This document shows, piece after piece, positions 25,978-34,362 of a stretch of 64,000 nt of DNA. The DNA is from an uncultured Eubacterium sp. GTDB taxonomy: Bacteria; Bacillota; Clostridia; Lachnospirales; Lachnospiraceae. Each line of letters starts with the position of its first letter. Position 1 is the stretch's first letter. The notes under the pieces were generated by a model. It did not search any database, was not told the DNA's origin, and saw only the letters and a list, made by a program, of their open reading frames with translations. The translations under genes and the position numbers were made by a program. The stretch is from assembly GCA_934316925.1 (NCBI GenBank), contig CAKREC010000006.1, forward strand, positions 1 through 64,000, read 5' to 3'.

Positions 25978-26681
25978 TCACCCCCAAGCTGCATATACGC
26001 TGCACGAACTTCATTTCGATGTGACTGACTGATCGGTAATGTTTCTCCGTTGGTCATCTGCAGCGATTTGTAACTGATCTTCCGGACATATTTGTTGTTT
26101 ACTACATACGATTTGTGGATCTGCAAAAATCCAAACGATTTTATTTCCTCATATATTTTTTCAAGGGATTCATAAAATTCAATGGTTTCATCCGTTGTAA
26201 ACATGCGAACCTTTCTGCCATCTCTCTCAAAATACATGATCTTGCTTACGACGATCCGGTGCTGCTCATGTCCTTTTTTGAATTGAAATACTTCATATTT
26301 ACCAACACTGATTTTTAAATATGCATCAATTACTTTTGTGACTTTCTCCCGGTCGAGTGGCTTTACCAGAAAATTGATGGGTCTTGTGTCAAACAATTCC
26401 ATCGCGTATTCCTGTTTGGAGGAAATATAGGCAATCTGTGTAATGTTGTCCCGTCGCGTTTCCCGGATATATTGTCCGATCTCAACACCACTCATCTCTG
26501 GTAATTCAATATCCACAAAGACAAGGTCGTACTCCACATCCTGCAGTTTTTTATACAATGTTTCTCCTGAGTTAAAGGTATCGATATGATACGTTGTAAC
26601 TTTTGTCGGCAGTATATCATCAAGTATGTTTTTTAATTGTAAACATATCTTGCTCTCATCATCACATATTGCAACCTTCAT
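25974..26681 (-). CDS. LytTR-family response regulator (AgrA-like)
   Basis: A 235-residue regulator: receiver domain with CDDES, Asp in LVFVDIELPE and Lys in INFLVKPLDREK; LytTR domain from about 135 (VVSKIMYFERDGRKVRMF, FLQIHKSYVVNNKYV). The frame is open 16 codons upstream inside trpB, but the start is the ATG at 26681, one base after the trpB stop codon, with AAAGG before it. It is co-transcribed with the kinase (4-nt overlap) and probably with trpB. Confidence 0.9.
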   Translation of the reverse strand: MKVAICDDESKICLQLKNILDDILPTKVTTYHIDTFNSGETLYKKLQDVEYDLVFVDIELPEMSGVEIGQYIRETRRDNITQIAYISSKQEYAMELFDTRPINFLVKPLDREKVTKVIDAYLKISVGKYEVFQFKKGHEQHRIVVSKIMYFERDGRKVRMFTTDETIEFYESLEKIYEEIKSFGFLQIHKSYVVNNKYVRKISYKSLQMTNGETLPISQSHRNEVRAAYMQLGGE

Positions 26682-26682
26682 T

Positions 26683-28056
26683 TTATTTAACCTTTGGCAG
26701 CTGCTCTCTGTATTTTGCCAATTCATCATCGGTAGGAATATAGTCCGTCATCTTGCCATCGTGGAACTTCTCATATGCGAACATATCAAAGTAACCGGTT
26801 CCGGTAAGTCCAAACACGATCGTCTTTTCTTCTCCGGTTTCAATACATTTTTTCGCCTCGTCCAGTGCCACCTTGATCGCATGCGAACTTTCCGGTGCCG
26901 GAAGGATTCCCTCTACACGGGCAAATTCTTCTGCTGCCTCAAATACCTCTGTCTGTGTGACACTTCTTGCTTCCATCAGACCCTGATCATATATTTCTGA
27001 AAGGATCCCGCTCATGCCGTGATAACGAAGTCCTCCGGCATGATTTGGCGATGGAATAAAGTCACAGCCCAAGGTATACATTTTTTGAAGTGGGCAGACT
27101 TTTCCTGTATCACAAAAATCATACGCATAAGTTCCTCTGGTAAGACTTGGGCATGACGCCGGTTCCACCGCAATGATCTGGTAGTCTTTTTCGCCGCGGA
27201 GCATCTCGCCTACGAATGGGGAGATCAGTCCGCCAAGGTTCGAACCGCCTCCGGCACAGCCAATGATCATATCCGGTGTGATGTCATACTTGTCCAATGC
27301 GGCTTTCGTCTCAAGTCCGATCACGGTCTGATGAAGCAGTACCTGGGACAACACACTTCCCAGCACATAGCGATATCCGTCTTTTGACATCGCGGTCTCA
27401 ACCGCCTCGGAGATCGCACAGCCAAGACTTCCTGTTGTGCCGGGATGCTCTTGTAAAATCTTACGTCCGATCGCTGTTGTCTCGGATGGAGAAGGAGTCA
27501 CATTGGCTCCATAGGTACGCATCACTTCCCGGCGGAATGGTTTTTGTTCATAGGAACATTTTACCATATATACATTACAGTCCAGATCAAAATAAGAACA
27601 TGCCATCGAAAGCGCTGTTCCCCACTGACCGGCTCCTGTCTCTGTCGTAACACCTTTCAGTCCCTGCTTTTTCGCATAATATGCCTGCGCGATCGCAGAG
27701 TTTAATTTGTGGCTTCCACTTGTGTTGTTTCCTTCAAATTTGTAGTAGATCTTCGCCGGCGTTCCCAGTTTTTTCTCCAGACAATACGCACGCACCAATG
27801 GGGATGGACGGTACATCTTATAGAACTCGCGGATCTCCTCCGGAATGTCGATATATGCTGTCGTTTCATCCAATTCCTGCTTTGCCAGTTCTTCACAGAA
27901 TACTTCCGAAAGTTCTTTCTGTGTCATCGGCTCCAGAGTGGCCGGGTTCAACAACGGTGCCGGTTTTTTCTTCATATCTGCGCGGACATTATACCATTGT
28001 TTTGGCATCTCACTTTCTTCCAGATAAATTTTGTAAGGTATCTTTTTTTCACTCAT
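26683..28056 (-). CDS. trpB: TrpB2-type tryptophan synthase beta chain-like PLP enzyme
   Basis: A 457-residue PLP enzyme of the TrpB2 subgroup, longer than the classic 400-residue TrpB. The PLP Lys is in NNTSGSHKLNSAIAQ, TETGAGQWGTAL is the catalytic Glu region, and CAGGGSNLGG binds phosphate. It makes tryptophan from indole and serine. There is no trpA beside it, which is common for TrpB2 and suggests indole salvage. It sits one base upstream of an AgrA-like regulator, an unusual pairing. Confidence 0.9.
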   Translation of the reverse strand: MSEKKIPYKIYLEESEMPKQWYNVRADMKKKPAPLLNPATLEPMTQKELSEVFCEELAKQELDETTAYIDIPEEIREFYKMYRPSPLVRAYCLEKKLGTPAKIYYKFEGNNTSGSHKLNSAIAQAYYAKKQGLKGVTTETGAGQWGTALSMACSYFDLDCNVYMVKCSYEQKPFRREVMRTYGANVTPSPSETTAIGRKILQEHPGTTGSLGCAISEAVETAMSKDGYRYVLGSVLSQVLLHQTVIGLETKAALDKYDITPDMIIGCAGGGSNLGGLISPFVGEMLRGEKDYQIIAVEPASCPSLTRGTYAYDFCDTGKVCPLQKMYTLGCDFIPSPNHAGGLRYHGMSGILSEIYDQGLMEARSVTQTEVFEAAEEFARVEGILPAPESSHAIKVALDEAKKCIETGEEKTIVFGLTGTGYFDMFAYEKFHDGKMTDYIPTDDELAKYREQLPKVK

Positions 28057-28168
28057 AATTCGTTCTCCGTTTCTGTTTTTTTCTATCTCATATTTCCCTC
28101 ACTCCCTATTGTTTATACTTTACCATGCCAGGCAAACAACCGTCAACTATAATGCCGGATATCAAAAA

Positions 28169-28204
28169 GAAACCGCAATAAATGGATGTCTTTATCACGG
28201 TTTC
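28169..28204 (-). terminator. Terminator of the antiporter/DUF1294 transcript
   Basis: GAAACCG/CGGTTTC with an extended imperfect TGATAAA/TTTATTG inner stem, followed by TTTTTG on the minus strand. It lies 84 nt after the DUF1294 stop. The rest of 28057-28287 holds a plausible trpB promoter (TTGACG near 28140) but no ORF. Confidence 0.7.
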
Positions 28205-28287
28205 TCTTCGATTATTTATTTAATCTTTTTAGTTTTTGACCATGCCGAATACTGTTTTTCTTTACATAAAATCTTTACATAAATTCT

Positions 28288-28551
28288 CTACATATAATAC
28301 GAAACAACAACCACGATCAACTCCACAAAAAAGATCACCGGCACGCCGATATAAAACTTAGGCTTCTTCGTTTTATGGTGAAATACATGCATCCCCACAT
28401 ATGCCCCAAACACACCAAAAACTGCTCCCAGGATCAACGTGTGTTCAGGGATCCTCCATTGGTGCCGGATCGCTTTTTGCTTGTCTATGCCATACATTCC
28501 AAATACGATAAGGTTCACGATCAGATAAATGATCAAAATCTCCGGTTTCAT
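28288..28551 (-). CDS. DUF1294 membrane protein
   Basis: An 87-residue protein with three helices (3-20, 38-57, 66-85) and the DUF1294 hallmark MYGIDKQKAIRHQWRIPEHTL followed by GAVFGVFGAYVGMHVFHHK. Function is unknown in the family. It begins 2 nt after the antiporter stop codon, so it is part of the same transcript and would also be under the fluoride riboswitch. Confidence 0.85.
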   Translation of the reverse strand: MKPEILIIYLIVNLIVFGMYGIDKQKAIRHQWRIPEHTLILGAVFGVFGAYVGMHVFHHKTKKPKFYIGVPVIFFVELIVVVVSYYM

Positions 28552-28553
28552 CG

Positions 28554-29756
28554 TTATTTTTCTTCCTTTTCCAAAAATTTTCTGTATGTACTGTCAATTC
28601 CCAATGCTCCTAGTGGCGCTGTGATAATAATTGCCATAACAGCAACTGACAATATAATTTTACCACAAGGTAGCCCTGCTGCCAATGGCACAGATCCAAT
28701 TGCTGCCTGGACTGTCGCTTTCGGCAAATAGGCAATCACGCAAAAGATCCGCTCTTTTACATTCAGATTCGTCTTTACCATACAGAGCAGTACGCCACAT
28801 GCGCGGAATACCAAAGCGGCCAAGATCATGGCGACTGCCGCCACTCCTGCTTCCAGCGTGTAGCGAATGTCGACCGCCGCTCCCACCAGAACAAACAAGA
28901 TGAGTTCTGCCGCGATCCATAATTTTCCAAATTTTTCAGATAACCGTTTTGACACAAAGGCGGTACTTTTGGCTTTCAATACACATGCCATGCTCACAAC
29001 TGCCAGAAGTCCGGAAACCGCAAGTTTGCCTTCCAGCCAGCCTTCTATCGCAACCAGCAGAAAGGAAACGCCCAATACAATGATGACCTTGGTGCTGTTT
29101 CTCACATAGTGTTTTTTCGCGTAAGCAGTCTCAAAAAACAGATATAAGAAATAGCCAACCAATGCCCCCAGCAAGATTCCCAATACAATGGAAATTGGAA
29201 TGTTGGCAAACGCTGCCGCGCTGGCGCTGCTGCCCTGCGCCATTCCCAAAAAGGTTGTGAACAAAACAATAACAAAAATGTCGTCGCACGACGCTCCCGC
29301 CATGATCATCTGTGGAATTGCTTTTTGTGTTCCGTATTTTGTCTCAATAAACTGTACCATACGCGGAACAACCACCGCCGGAGACACTGCCGCCAGAACG
29401 GCTCCCATAACCGCGGCATCCACCCGGCTGATCCCAAGAATAACTGGTGCCAGCAAAATGTAACCAATGATCTCGCAACTAGCCGGTACAAACGACAACA
29501 TGATCGCCGGACGCCCCACCTTTTTCAGATCATTAATATCAAGCGACAATCCCGCTTTCAGCAGAATGATGATAAGTGCCATTTTGCGAAGTTCCGCCGA
29601 GATCGACAAAATAGACGGATCCAAAAAATCCAGTACATACGGTCCCAGAACAATTCCCGTAACCAGCATACCAATAATTCTTGGCAGCCGGATCCGGTTG
29701 CAGATTGCAGCCATAGCCAGTCCCACTAAAAAAATAAGTGACAATGATGTTAACAT
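28554..29756 (-). CDS. Cation:proton antiporter (CPA family), fluoride-riboswitch controlled
   Basis: A 400-residue protein with about twelve membrane helices, the Na+/H+ exchanger domain (RIIGMLVTGIVLGPYVLDFL, AVSPAVVVPRMVQF, MIMAGASCDDIFVIVLF with the paired Asp). It probably exchanges a cation or anion for protons. The start at 29756 has AAGGAGG 8 nt upstream; the longer frame begins inside a dispersed repeat. The leader carries a fluoride riboswitch and terminator, so its job is likely fluoride tolerance or the linked ion balance. Confidence 0.88.
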   Translation of the reverse strand: MLTSLSLIFLVGLAMAAICNRIRLPRIIGMLVTGIVLGPYVLDFLDPSILSISAELRKMALIIILLKAGLSLDINDLKKVGRPAIMLSFVPASCEIIGYILLAPVILGISRVDAAVMGAVLAAVSPAVVVPRMVQFIETKYGTQKAIPQMIMAGASCDDIFVIVLFTTFLGMAQGSSASAAAFANIPISIVLGILLGALVGYFLYLFFETAYAKKHYVRNSTKVIIVLGVSFLLVAIEGWLEGKLAVSGLLAVVSMACVLKAKSTAFVSKRLSEKFGKLWIAAELILFVLVGAAVDIRYTLEAGVAAVAMILAALVFRACGVLLCMVKTNLNVKERIFCVIAYLPKATVQAAIGSVPLAAGLPCGKIILSVAVMAIIITAPLGALGIDSTYRKFLEKEEK

Positions 29757-29770
29757 AATAAGTTCCTCCT

Positions 29771-29815
29771 TACATAGGTGTTGCCCCCACATCCGTCCGG
29801 CGGCAATTTTTCGGA
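29771..29815 (-). repeat. Dispersed leader repeat, copy D
   Basis: The minus strand has TCCGAAAAATTGCCGCC, GGACGGATGTGGGGGCAAC and then the antiporter ribosome site. One frame encodes KLPPDGCGGNT, like the DDLPP-GSEGA of copies A and B. TTGCC and GGCAA arms can pair. It lies between the riboswitch terminator and the start codon. Confidence 0.6.
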
Positions 29816-29824
29816 TATTAACGC

Positions 29825-29874
29825 AAAAAGCTGATGCCTTCTGCGACTAATAAAATCGTAGAAGTCATCAGCTT
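29825..29874 (-). terminator. Riboswitch-linked terminator (expression platform)
   Basis: AAGCTGATGACTTCTACGA pairs with TCGCAGAAGGCATCAGCTT across a 9-nt loop and is followed by TTTTTG. Its left arm is the 3' part of the fluoride aptamer, so fluoride binding to the aptamer should block terminator formation and turn the antiporter on. Confidence 0.85.
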
Positions 29875-29916
29875 GTATAAGCAGTTTAGGTTTCCCAAGG
29901 GAGAACTTCATTCCCT
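29857..29916 (-). promoter_or_regulatory. Fluoride riboswitch (crcB motif)
   Basis: The minus strand reads AGGGAATGAAGTTCTCCC, then a short insertion, AAACTGC, a loop, GCTGATGACTTCTACG. These are the conserved pieces of the crcB RNA: P1 GGG/CCC, the GAAGT/ACTTC pairing, AAACTGC, and GCTGATG as in the Thermotoga aptamer. It lies in the leader of a CPA antiporter, one of the gene types known to carry this riboswitch. Confidence 0.85.
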
Positions 29917-29923
29917 AACTATT

Positions 29924-29952
29924 AATATACCACCGTTGGCAGGCAAGTTCAA
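29924..29952 (-). promoter_or_regulatory. Sigma-A promoter of the riboswitch-antiporter transcript
   Basis: TTGAAC (29947-29952), 17 nt, TATATT (29924-29929) on the minus strand. The predicted start falls just before the AGGG of the aptamer. The -35 overlaps the stop codon of the AraC-type gene. Confidence 0.7.
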
Positions 29953-30803
29953 TACAAAATTGTGGATTTGCGATATTCCTTAGGCGTCTGCCCCATATAT
30001 TTTTTAAAGATCCGGTTATAATAACTTGCACTGCCAAATCCACACATATCACTGATCTGCTGAATCGTCTTATCGCTATCCCGCAGATACTCCAGACTTT
30101 TTTTTATGCGAAAACGGTTTACATACACAATAGGCGAAACACTGGCTATTTCGGAAAACATCCGGCAAAAATGTTCTCTGCTCATGCCTGTTTCTTCTGC
30201 CAGATTCTGCAGGGTAATCTCTTCATTAAAATGTTCTGCTACATAATCCAATGCTTTTTTCACTTCCTGATGCGGAAATCGTTTTTCTGCCAGCGCACTA
30301 CACTCAGACAACTCAAACGCCTTTGCCATTATCCACAAAACATCGGCTTTTATACACAATTCATAGCCAAACTGTTTCACTGCAAAGACTTCTTTTAATT
30401 TTAAAAGTTTCTCCCCACACGGATCTGGCAGCCTAACCGCCAGCCGGATCTCGCCACGGCGAACCCCCTGAAAATATTTTGCATCAATCCGTTCTTTTTC
30501 TTCTGCCAGAAATCGATTGGAAAACACCACGGCAAAAAATCCTTTTTTCTCCCCCGGCTCTCCCCATATCATGTGCAGACCGGATGGTGGTACCAGCAGG
30601 CACTCTCCTTCCTGCAAAACATACTCCTCTTTTTCAATTTTTACAAATACTCTGCCCGCTGTTACTGCCACCAGTTCATACTCCGGATGATAATGCAACG
30701 GTGCCAAAATTGTTTCTTCTTCTGAAAAATCCCCGTCAAAAGATGAAACTAAAAAACCCGCTTCACCATGAATCCGGTCTTCCATCAGCCGTCTGTTGTT
30801 CAT
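29949..30803 (-). CDS. AraC-family transcriptional regulator
   Basis: A 284-residue regulator: N-terminal cupin sugar-sensing domain (LHYHPEYELVAVTAGRV, LLVPPSGLHMIWGE) and C-terminal pair of helix-turn-helix motifs (ITLQNLAEETGMSREHFC, TIQQISDMCGFGSASYYN, ending QTPKEYR). It is divergent from the GH31 gene, the usual layout of a local carbohydrate regulator. The start is the ATG at 30803 with GGAGG before it, 13 codons inside the open frame. Confidence 0.92.
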   Translation of the reverse strand: MNNRRLMEDRIHGEAGFLVSSFDGDFSEEETILAPLHYHPEYELVAVTAGRVFVKIEKEEYVLQEGECLLVPPSGLHMIWGEPGEKKGFFAVVFSNRFLAEEKERIDAKYFQGVRRGEIRLAVRLPDPCGEKLLKLKEVFAVKQFGYELCIKADVLWIMAKAFELSECSALAEKRFPHQEVKKALDYVAEHFNEEITLQNLAEETGMSREHFCRMFSEIASVSPIVYVNRFRIKKSLEYLRDSDKTIQQISDMCGFGSASYYNRIFKKYMGQTPKEYRKSTILY

Positions 30804-30956
30804 ACGTCCTCCATTTGTCAATATTGTGCTATTTTCTATCAATTATATTAAAGTATTTTTTATAAATAATCAATATAATCACATTATAAGGTAATGACAC
30901 AATCCCTCTGGGACGACCGGAAACCGATAATGCTAACATTTACAAGGAGGCTTTAT

Positions 30957-32966
30957 ATGAATTTTTTTGAGATCACAGATAACCAATTATATTTTCGAAA
31001 TGACGGAGAACTTTTATCCATCATGCCATGGGGGGACAATTCGTTGCGTGTCCAATCTTCTCTTATGGATCAGATACCGTCTGGCGACATCGCGCTGATC
31101 CATCCGGAGTGCAGCGCGCCGGGCGCCATTCAACTTAAAGTTCTGGATGAGCGTCATGCGACGATTACCAACGGAAACATTACGGCATCTTTGTTCGTGC
31201 AGGAATGGGGCAATCTTTTGCAGATCTCTTTCTACAATCAAAAAGGAGAACTTCTTTTGCAGGAGCAAAGCAATGGCGCAGCTCTGGCAAGAAGAGCAAG
31301 AAAATTTTATACCAAAGATGGAGGAAGTTATAAGCTGAAAGTAACGTTCGATTCCGATCCGGATGAGAAAATCTACGGCATGGGACAATATCAACAGGAA
31401 ATTTTCGACCTGAAAGGGTGCAATCTGGAGCTGGCTCACCGAAACTCCCAGATCAGTATTCCTTACTATCTTTCCAGTAAAGGCTATGGCTTTCTCTGGC
31501 ATAATGCAGCCATTGGCGAGGTACACTTTGGAAAAAATACAACCGAATGGATTGCCAATTCAACCGATAAAATGGACTACTGGATCACTGCCGGTGACAC
31601 GCCAAAAGCAATTCAGCAGCAGCTGGCAGTCTGCACCGGAAAGCCGCCGATGATGCCGGAATACGGTCTTGGTTTCTGGCAATGTAAATTGCGGTATTAC
31701 AACCAGCAGCAGGTTCTGGATGTCGCTTCGGAGTACAAAAAAAGAAACATCCCTCTTGATGTGATCGTCATCGACTATTACCACTGGCCTCATTGTGGCG
31801 ACTGGCGATTTGATGAGGAATTCTTCCCGGATCCAAAAGAAATGGTGGACAAACTTCACGAAATGGGTGTTGAAACTATGGTCTCTGTCTGGCCGCAGGT
31901 CGAGTGGGGCAGTGAAAATTTTGAAGAAATGAAACAGCAGGGACTTCTTGTTAAATTCAACGCCGGTGTCGATGTCCAGATGGTCTTTCATGGAAACAAC
32001 GTTTTCATGGATGCCACGAATGAACGCGCCCGACAATATGTATGGGAAAAATGTAAGAAAAATTATGCGGACTACGGAATCAAAACATTCTGGCTTGATG
32101 AAGCAGAACCGGAATTTACCAATTATGACCACGAACTGTATCAGTTCCATGCCGGTCCGGTTGCCAGCATTGGAAATATTTACCCAAGAGAATATTCCAA
32201 AATGTTTTATGAGGGTCAAAAAGCAATGGGGCAGAATGACATAGTAAACCTTGTGCGCTGCGCCTGGGTTGGCAGCCAGAAGTACGGTGCTTTAGTATGG
32301 TCCGGTGACATCTGGTCAAGCTATGAAGATTTTCGGAAACAGATCTGTGCCGGACTGCATATGTCAATTGCCGGTATTCCGTGGTGGACAACCGATATTG
32401 GCGGTTTTCATGGGGGAAATGTGGAAAGTGATGATTTCAAAGAGCTTTTGCTCCGCTGGTTCGAATATGGTACATTTTGCCCGGTTATGCGCCTTCATGG
32501 TCTACGCTTGCCGGGAACCGATATCTATGACAAGACAGGGGGCAAAAGAGAATGGACCGGCGCCGACAATGAGATATGGAGTTACGGCGAAGAAGCATAT
32601 GAGATCATGTTAAAATTCATCCGGCTCCGGGAGATGCTGCGGGATTATGTGCGCAGCCTGATGGAAGAAGCATCACAGACCGGAGCTCCGGTCATGCGGC
32701 CTCTGTTTTATGAATTCCCGGAAGATTCCGCCTGCTATGACATATACGACGAGTACATGTTTGGCAGTGATCTTCTGATCGCACCAGTCTGTCATGAACA
32801 TGCCGTCTCACGCCAGGTATATCTGCCTGACGGATGTCGCTGGACGCATGCCGGCAGCGGCGAGTCGTATGACGGCGGACAATGTTTAGAATTCTCCGCT
32901 GCCATTGACACGATCCCCGTTTTCCTGAAAAATGGACAACAAGCCTACTTGATCGGGGAAATCTAA
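30957..32966 (+). CDS. GH31 glycosidase (alpha-glucosidase/alpha-xylosidase type)
   Basis: A 669-residue family 31 enzyme. N-terminal beta domain, then the barrel with nucleophile Asp in TFWLDEAEPE, acid/base Asp in GALVWSGDIWSS, and the conserved GMGQYQQE and GIPWWTTDIGGF. No signal peptide, so cytoplasmic. The WLDEAEPE form is seen in alpha-xylosidase-like members, so alpha-xylosides or alpha-glucosides are both possible. The start at 30957 has AAGGAGG upstream; the frame opens 21 codons earlier. It is probably regulated by the divergent AraC protein. Confidence 0.9.
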   Translation: MNFFEITDNQLYFRNDGELLSIMPWGDNSLRVQSSLMDQIPSGDIALIHPECSAPGAIQLKVLDERHATITNGNITASLFVQEWGNLLQISFYNQKGELLLQEQSNGAALARRARKFYTKDGGSYKLKVTFDSDPDEKIYGMGQYQQEIFDLKGCNLELAHRNSQISIPYYLSSKGYGFLWHNAAIGEVHFGKNTTEWIANSTDKMDYWITAGDTPKAIQQQLAVCTGKPPMMPEYGLGFWQCKLRYYNQQQVLDVASEYKKRNIPLDVIVIDYYHWPHCGDWRFDEEFFPDPKEMVDKLHEMGVETMVSVWPQVEWGSENFEEMKQQGLLVKFNAGVDVQMVFHGNNVFMDATNERARQYVWEKCKKNYADYGIKTFWLDEAEPEFTNYDHELYQFHAGPVASIGNIYPREYSKMFYEGQKAMGQNDIVNLVRCAWVGSQKYGALVWSGDIWSSYEDFRKQICAGLHMSIAGIPWWTTDIGGFHGGNVESDDFKELLLRWFEYGTFCPVMRLHGLRLPGTDIYDKTGGKREWTGADNEIWSYGEEAYEIMLKFIRLREMLRDYVRSLMEEASQTGAPVMRPLFYEFPEDSACYDIYDEYMFGSDLLIAPVCHEHAVSRQVYLPDGCRWTHAGSGESYDGGQCLEFSAAIDTIPVFLKNGQQAYLIGEI

Positions 32967-32979
32967 TAAGAATCGATCG

Positions 32980-33025
32980 GACAGTATCAGAACAGTTCCT
33001 TCTTGTTCCTGATACTGTCTTTTTC
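32980..33025. terminator. Terminator of the GH31 gene, also inside the acetyltransferase 3' end
   Basis: GACAGTATCAG and CTGATACTGTC form an 11-bp perfect stem followed on the plus strand by TTTTTCT. The stem includes the last codons and stop (32987) of the convergent acetyltransferase gene, so one hairpin serves both. Confidence 0.8.
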
Positions 33026-33604
33026 TGTAATCGGTCGTATGACGCGACAAGGGTTGCCTGCCGCCAGAACACCTGCCGGGATATCTTTCGTCACGACGCT
33101 TCCCGCCCCGATAATACTGCCGGCACCAATCGTCACGCCGCCACACACCGTAACGTCAGACGCCAGCCAACAATTTTCTTCAATCGTGATCGGCTTTCCG
33201 TATTCATGATCGTAAAGTGTTCCGTCTTCCTTATGTTTTACATTTCTTTCTTCCGGTATATAAGGATGGATCGGTGTAGCAATCGTGCAGTTCGGCCCCA
33301 TAAATACATTATCCCTAATCGTTACCGGACACACATCCAATACAACCAGATTAAAGTTTACAAAACAGCCCTTTCCAAAAGTCGTGTTAATCCCATAATC
33401 AAACTGGATCGGTCCCTGCAGATATGTATCCTCTCCCATGTTCGGAATAAAATCTTTCAAAATTGCTGCTCGTTTTTCTTCCTCATCTTCATACGTGTCA
33501 TTGTAATCTTTGGACATACGATGGGCATGAATCCTCTGATTCAAAAGTAACTCGTCGGATGTGTCATATATTTTGCCTGCCAACATTTTTTCACGTTCTG
33601 TCAT
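32987..33604 (-). CDS. Maltose/galactoside-type O-acetyltransferase
   Basis: A 205-residue left-handed beta-helix acetyltransferase. N-terminal Mac domain (TEREKMLAGKIYDTSDELL), then hexapeptide repeats (VTIRDNVFMGPNC, VTVCGGVTIGAGSIIGAGSV) with the catalytic His in TPIHPYIPEE. It acetylates sugars with acetyl-CoA, thought to detoxify non-metabolised sugars. Length fits LacA/Maa. It is convergent with the GH31 gene. Confidence 0.92.
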   Translation of the reverse strand: MTEREKMLAGKIYDTSDELLLNQRIHAHRMSKDYNDTYEDEEEKRAAILKDFIPNMGEDTYLQGPIQFDYGINTTFGKGCFVNFNLVVLDVCPVTIRDNVFMGPNCTIATPIHPYIPEERNVKHKEDGTLYDHEYGKPITIEENCWLASDVTVCGGVTIGAGSIIGAGSVVTKDIPAGVLAAGNPCRVIRPITEKDSIRNKKELF

Positions 33605-33680
33605 AGTAATTCTCCTACTCGCATTTTGATAAAAAAACCTTTCGCCGACAAGTATAACATGATTATTCTATAAAGAAAAG

Positions 33681-33720
33681 AAAAAGCCGGACAGAATACC
33701 CATCGGCATCCTGTCCGGCT
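33681..33720 (-). terminator. Terminator of hsp20
   Basis: AGCCGGACAG/CTGTCCGGCT, a 10-bp perfect stem, followed by TTTTTCTTTTC on the minus strand. It lies 20 nt after the hsp20 stop. Confidence 0.88.
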
Positions 33721-33740
33721 CGTTTTCACAAGCGGATCAA

Positions 33741-34190
33741 CTATCCTTCAATCGCAATATAATTCTTGCTTTCTACTGCGCCTGCCTCCTTCTTCGGTAC
33801 CTTCAACTGCAAGATACCATCCTGGAACTTCGCGGAAATCTCATCCTGAGTGATTCCGTCACCCACATAAAATGTTCTGCTAAGACTTCCGGCATAACGC
33901 TCACGTCGAATGTATTTGCCGGTCTTTTTGTCTTTCTCGTCCTTATCCAGACCTTTCGCAGCAGAGATCGTAATATATCCATCATGAAGCTCCGCCTGAA
34001 CTTCGTCTTTCTTGAAGCCCGGTAGATCAATATCAATCTCATAAGCATCCTCCGTCTCTCGGACATCGGTCTTCATGAGATTCTTCTCATTCTTTCCATA
34101 CAGCGGATTCTTCACAGGGAACATCGCCTTTTCAAAATCTGTCATCCAATCATCAAATAAGCTTTCTCCAAAAATACTAGGTGTTAACAT
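33741..34190 (-). CDS. hsp20: Small heat-shock protein, Hsp20/alpha-crystallin family
   Basis: A 149-residue holdase chaperone. The alpha-crystallin domain spans about residues 40-140 (YEIDIDLPGFKKDEVQAEL, the A-x-F-x-D-G-I-L motif near 125). It begins with the short MLTPSIFGESLFDDW that Clostridia members share. A CIRCE operator overlaps its promoter, so HrcA repression with heat induction is expected. It is monocistronic with its own terminator. Confidence 0.95.
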   Translation of the reverse strand: MLTPSIFGESLFDDWMTDFEKAMFPVKNPLYGKNEKNLMKTDVRETEDAYEIDIDLPGFKKDEVQAELHDGYITISAAKGLDKDEKDKKTGKYIRRERYAGSLSRTFYVGDGITQDEISAKFQDGILQLKVPKKEAGAVESKNYIAIEG

Positions 34191-34290
34191 AAGTCATTAC
34201 TCCTTTCTTCCTTTGACAAGTGTCGGAAATATGGATTCTTATGAACCAGCATAGGCACTTAGACTTTTGCTTTACCTCATCTACAATTAT

Positions 34291-34333
34291 GGTATAACAC
34301 TTTTTGTTAGCACTGTCAAGAGGTGAGTGCTAA
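34291..34333 (-). promoter_or_regulatory. CIRCE operator and sigma-A promoter of hsp20
   Basis: TTAGCACTG-N9-GAGTGCTAA (34307-34333) matches the CIRCE consensus at all positions but one. On the minus strand TTGACA (34314-34319) lies inside it, with TATACC (34291-34296) 17 nt downstream, so HrcA bound at CIRCE would cover the -35. Confidence 0.88.
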
Positions 34334-34362
34334 TTTTCTGTGAAGATTGTGTGAACTCTTAT

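Noticed and set aside
30894..30956. Extended GH31 start
   Set aside because: AAGGAGG lies only before the ATG at 30957 and the added residues have no family match.
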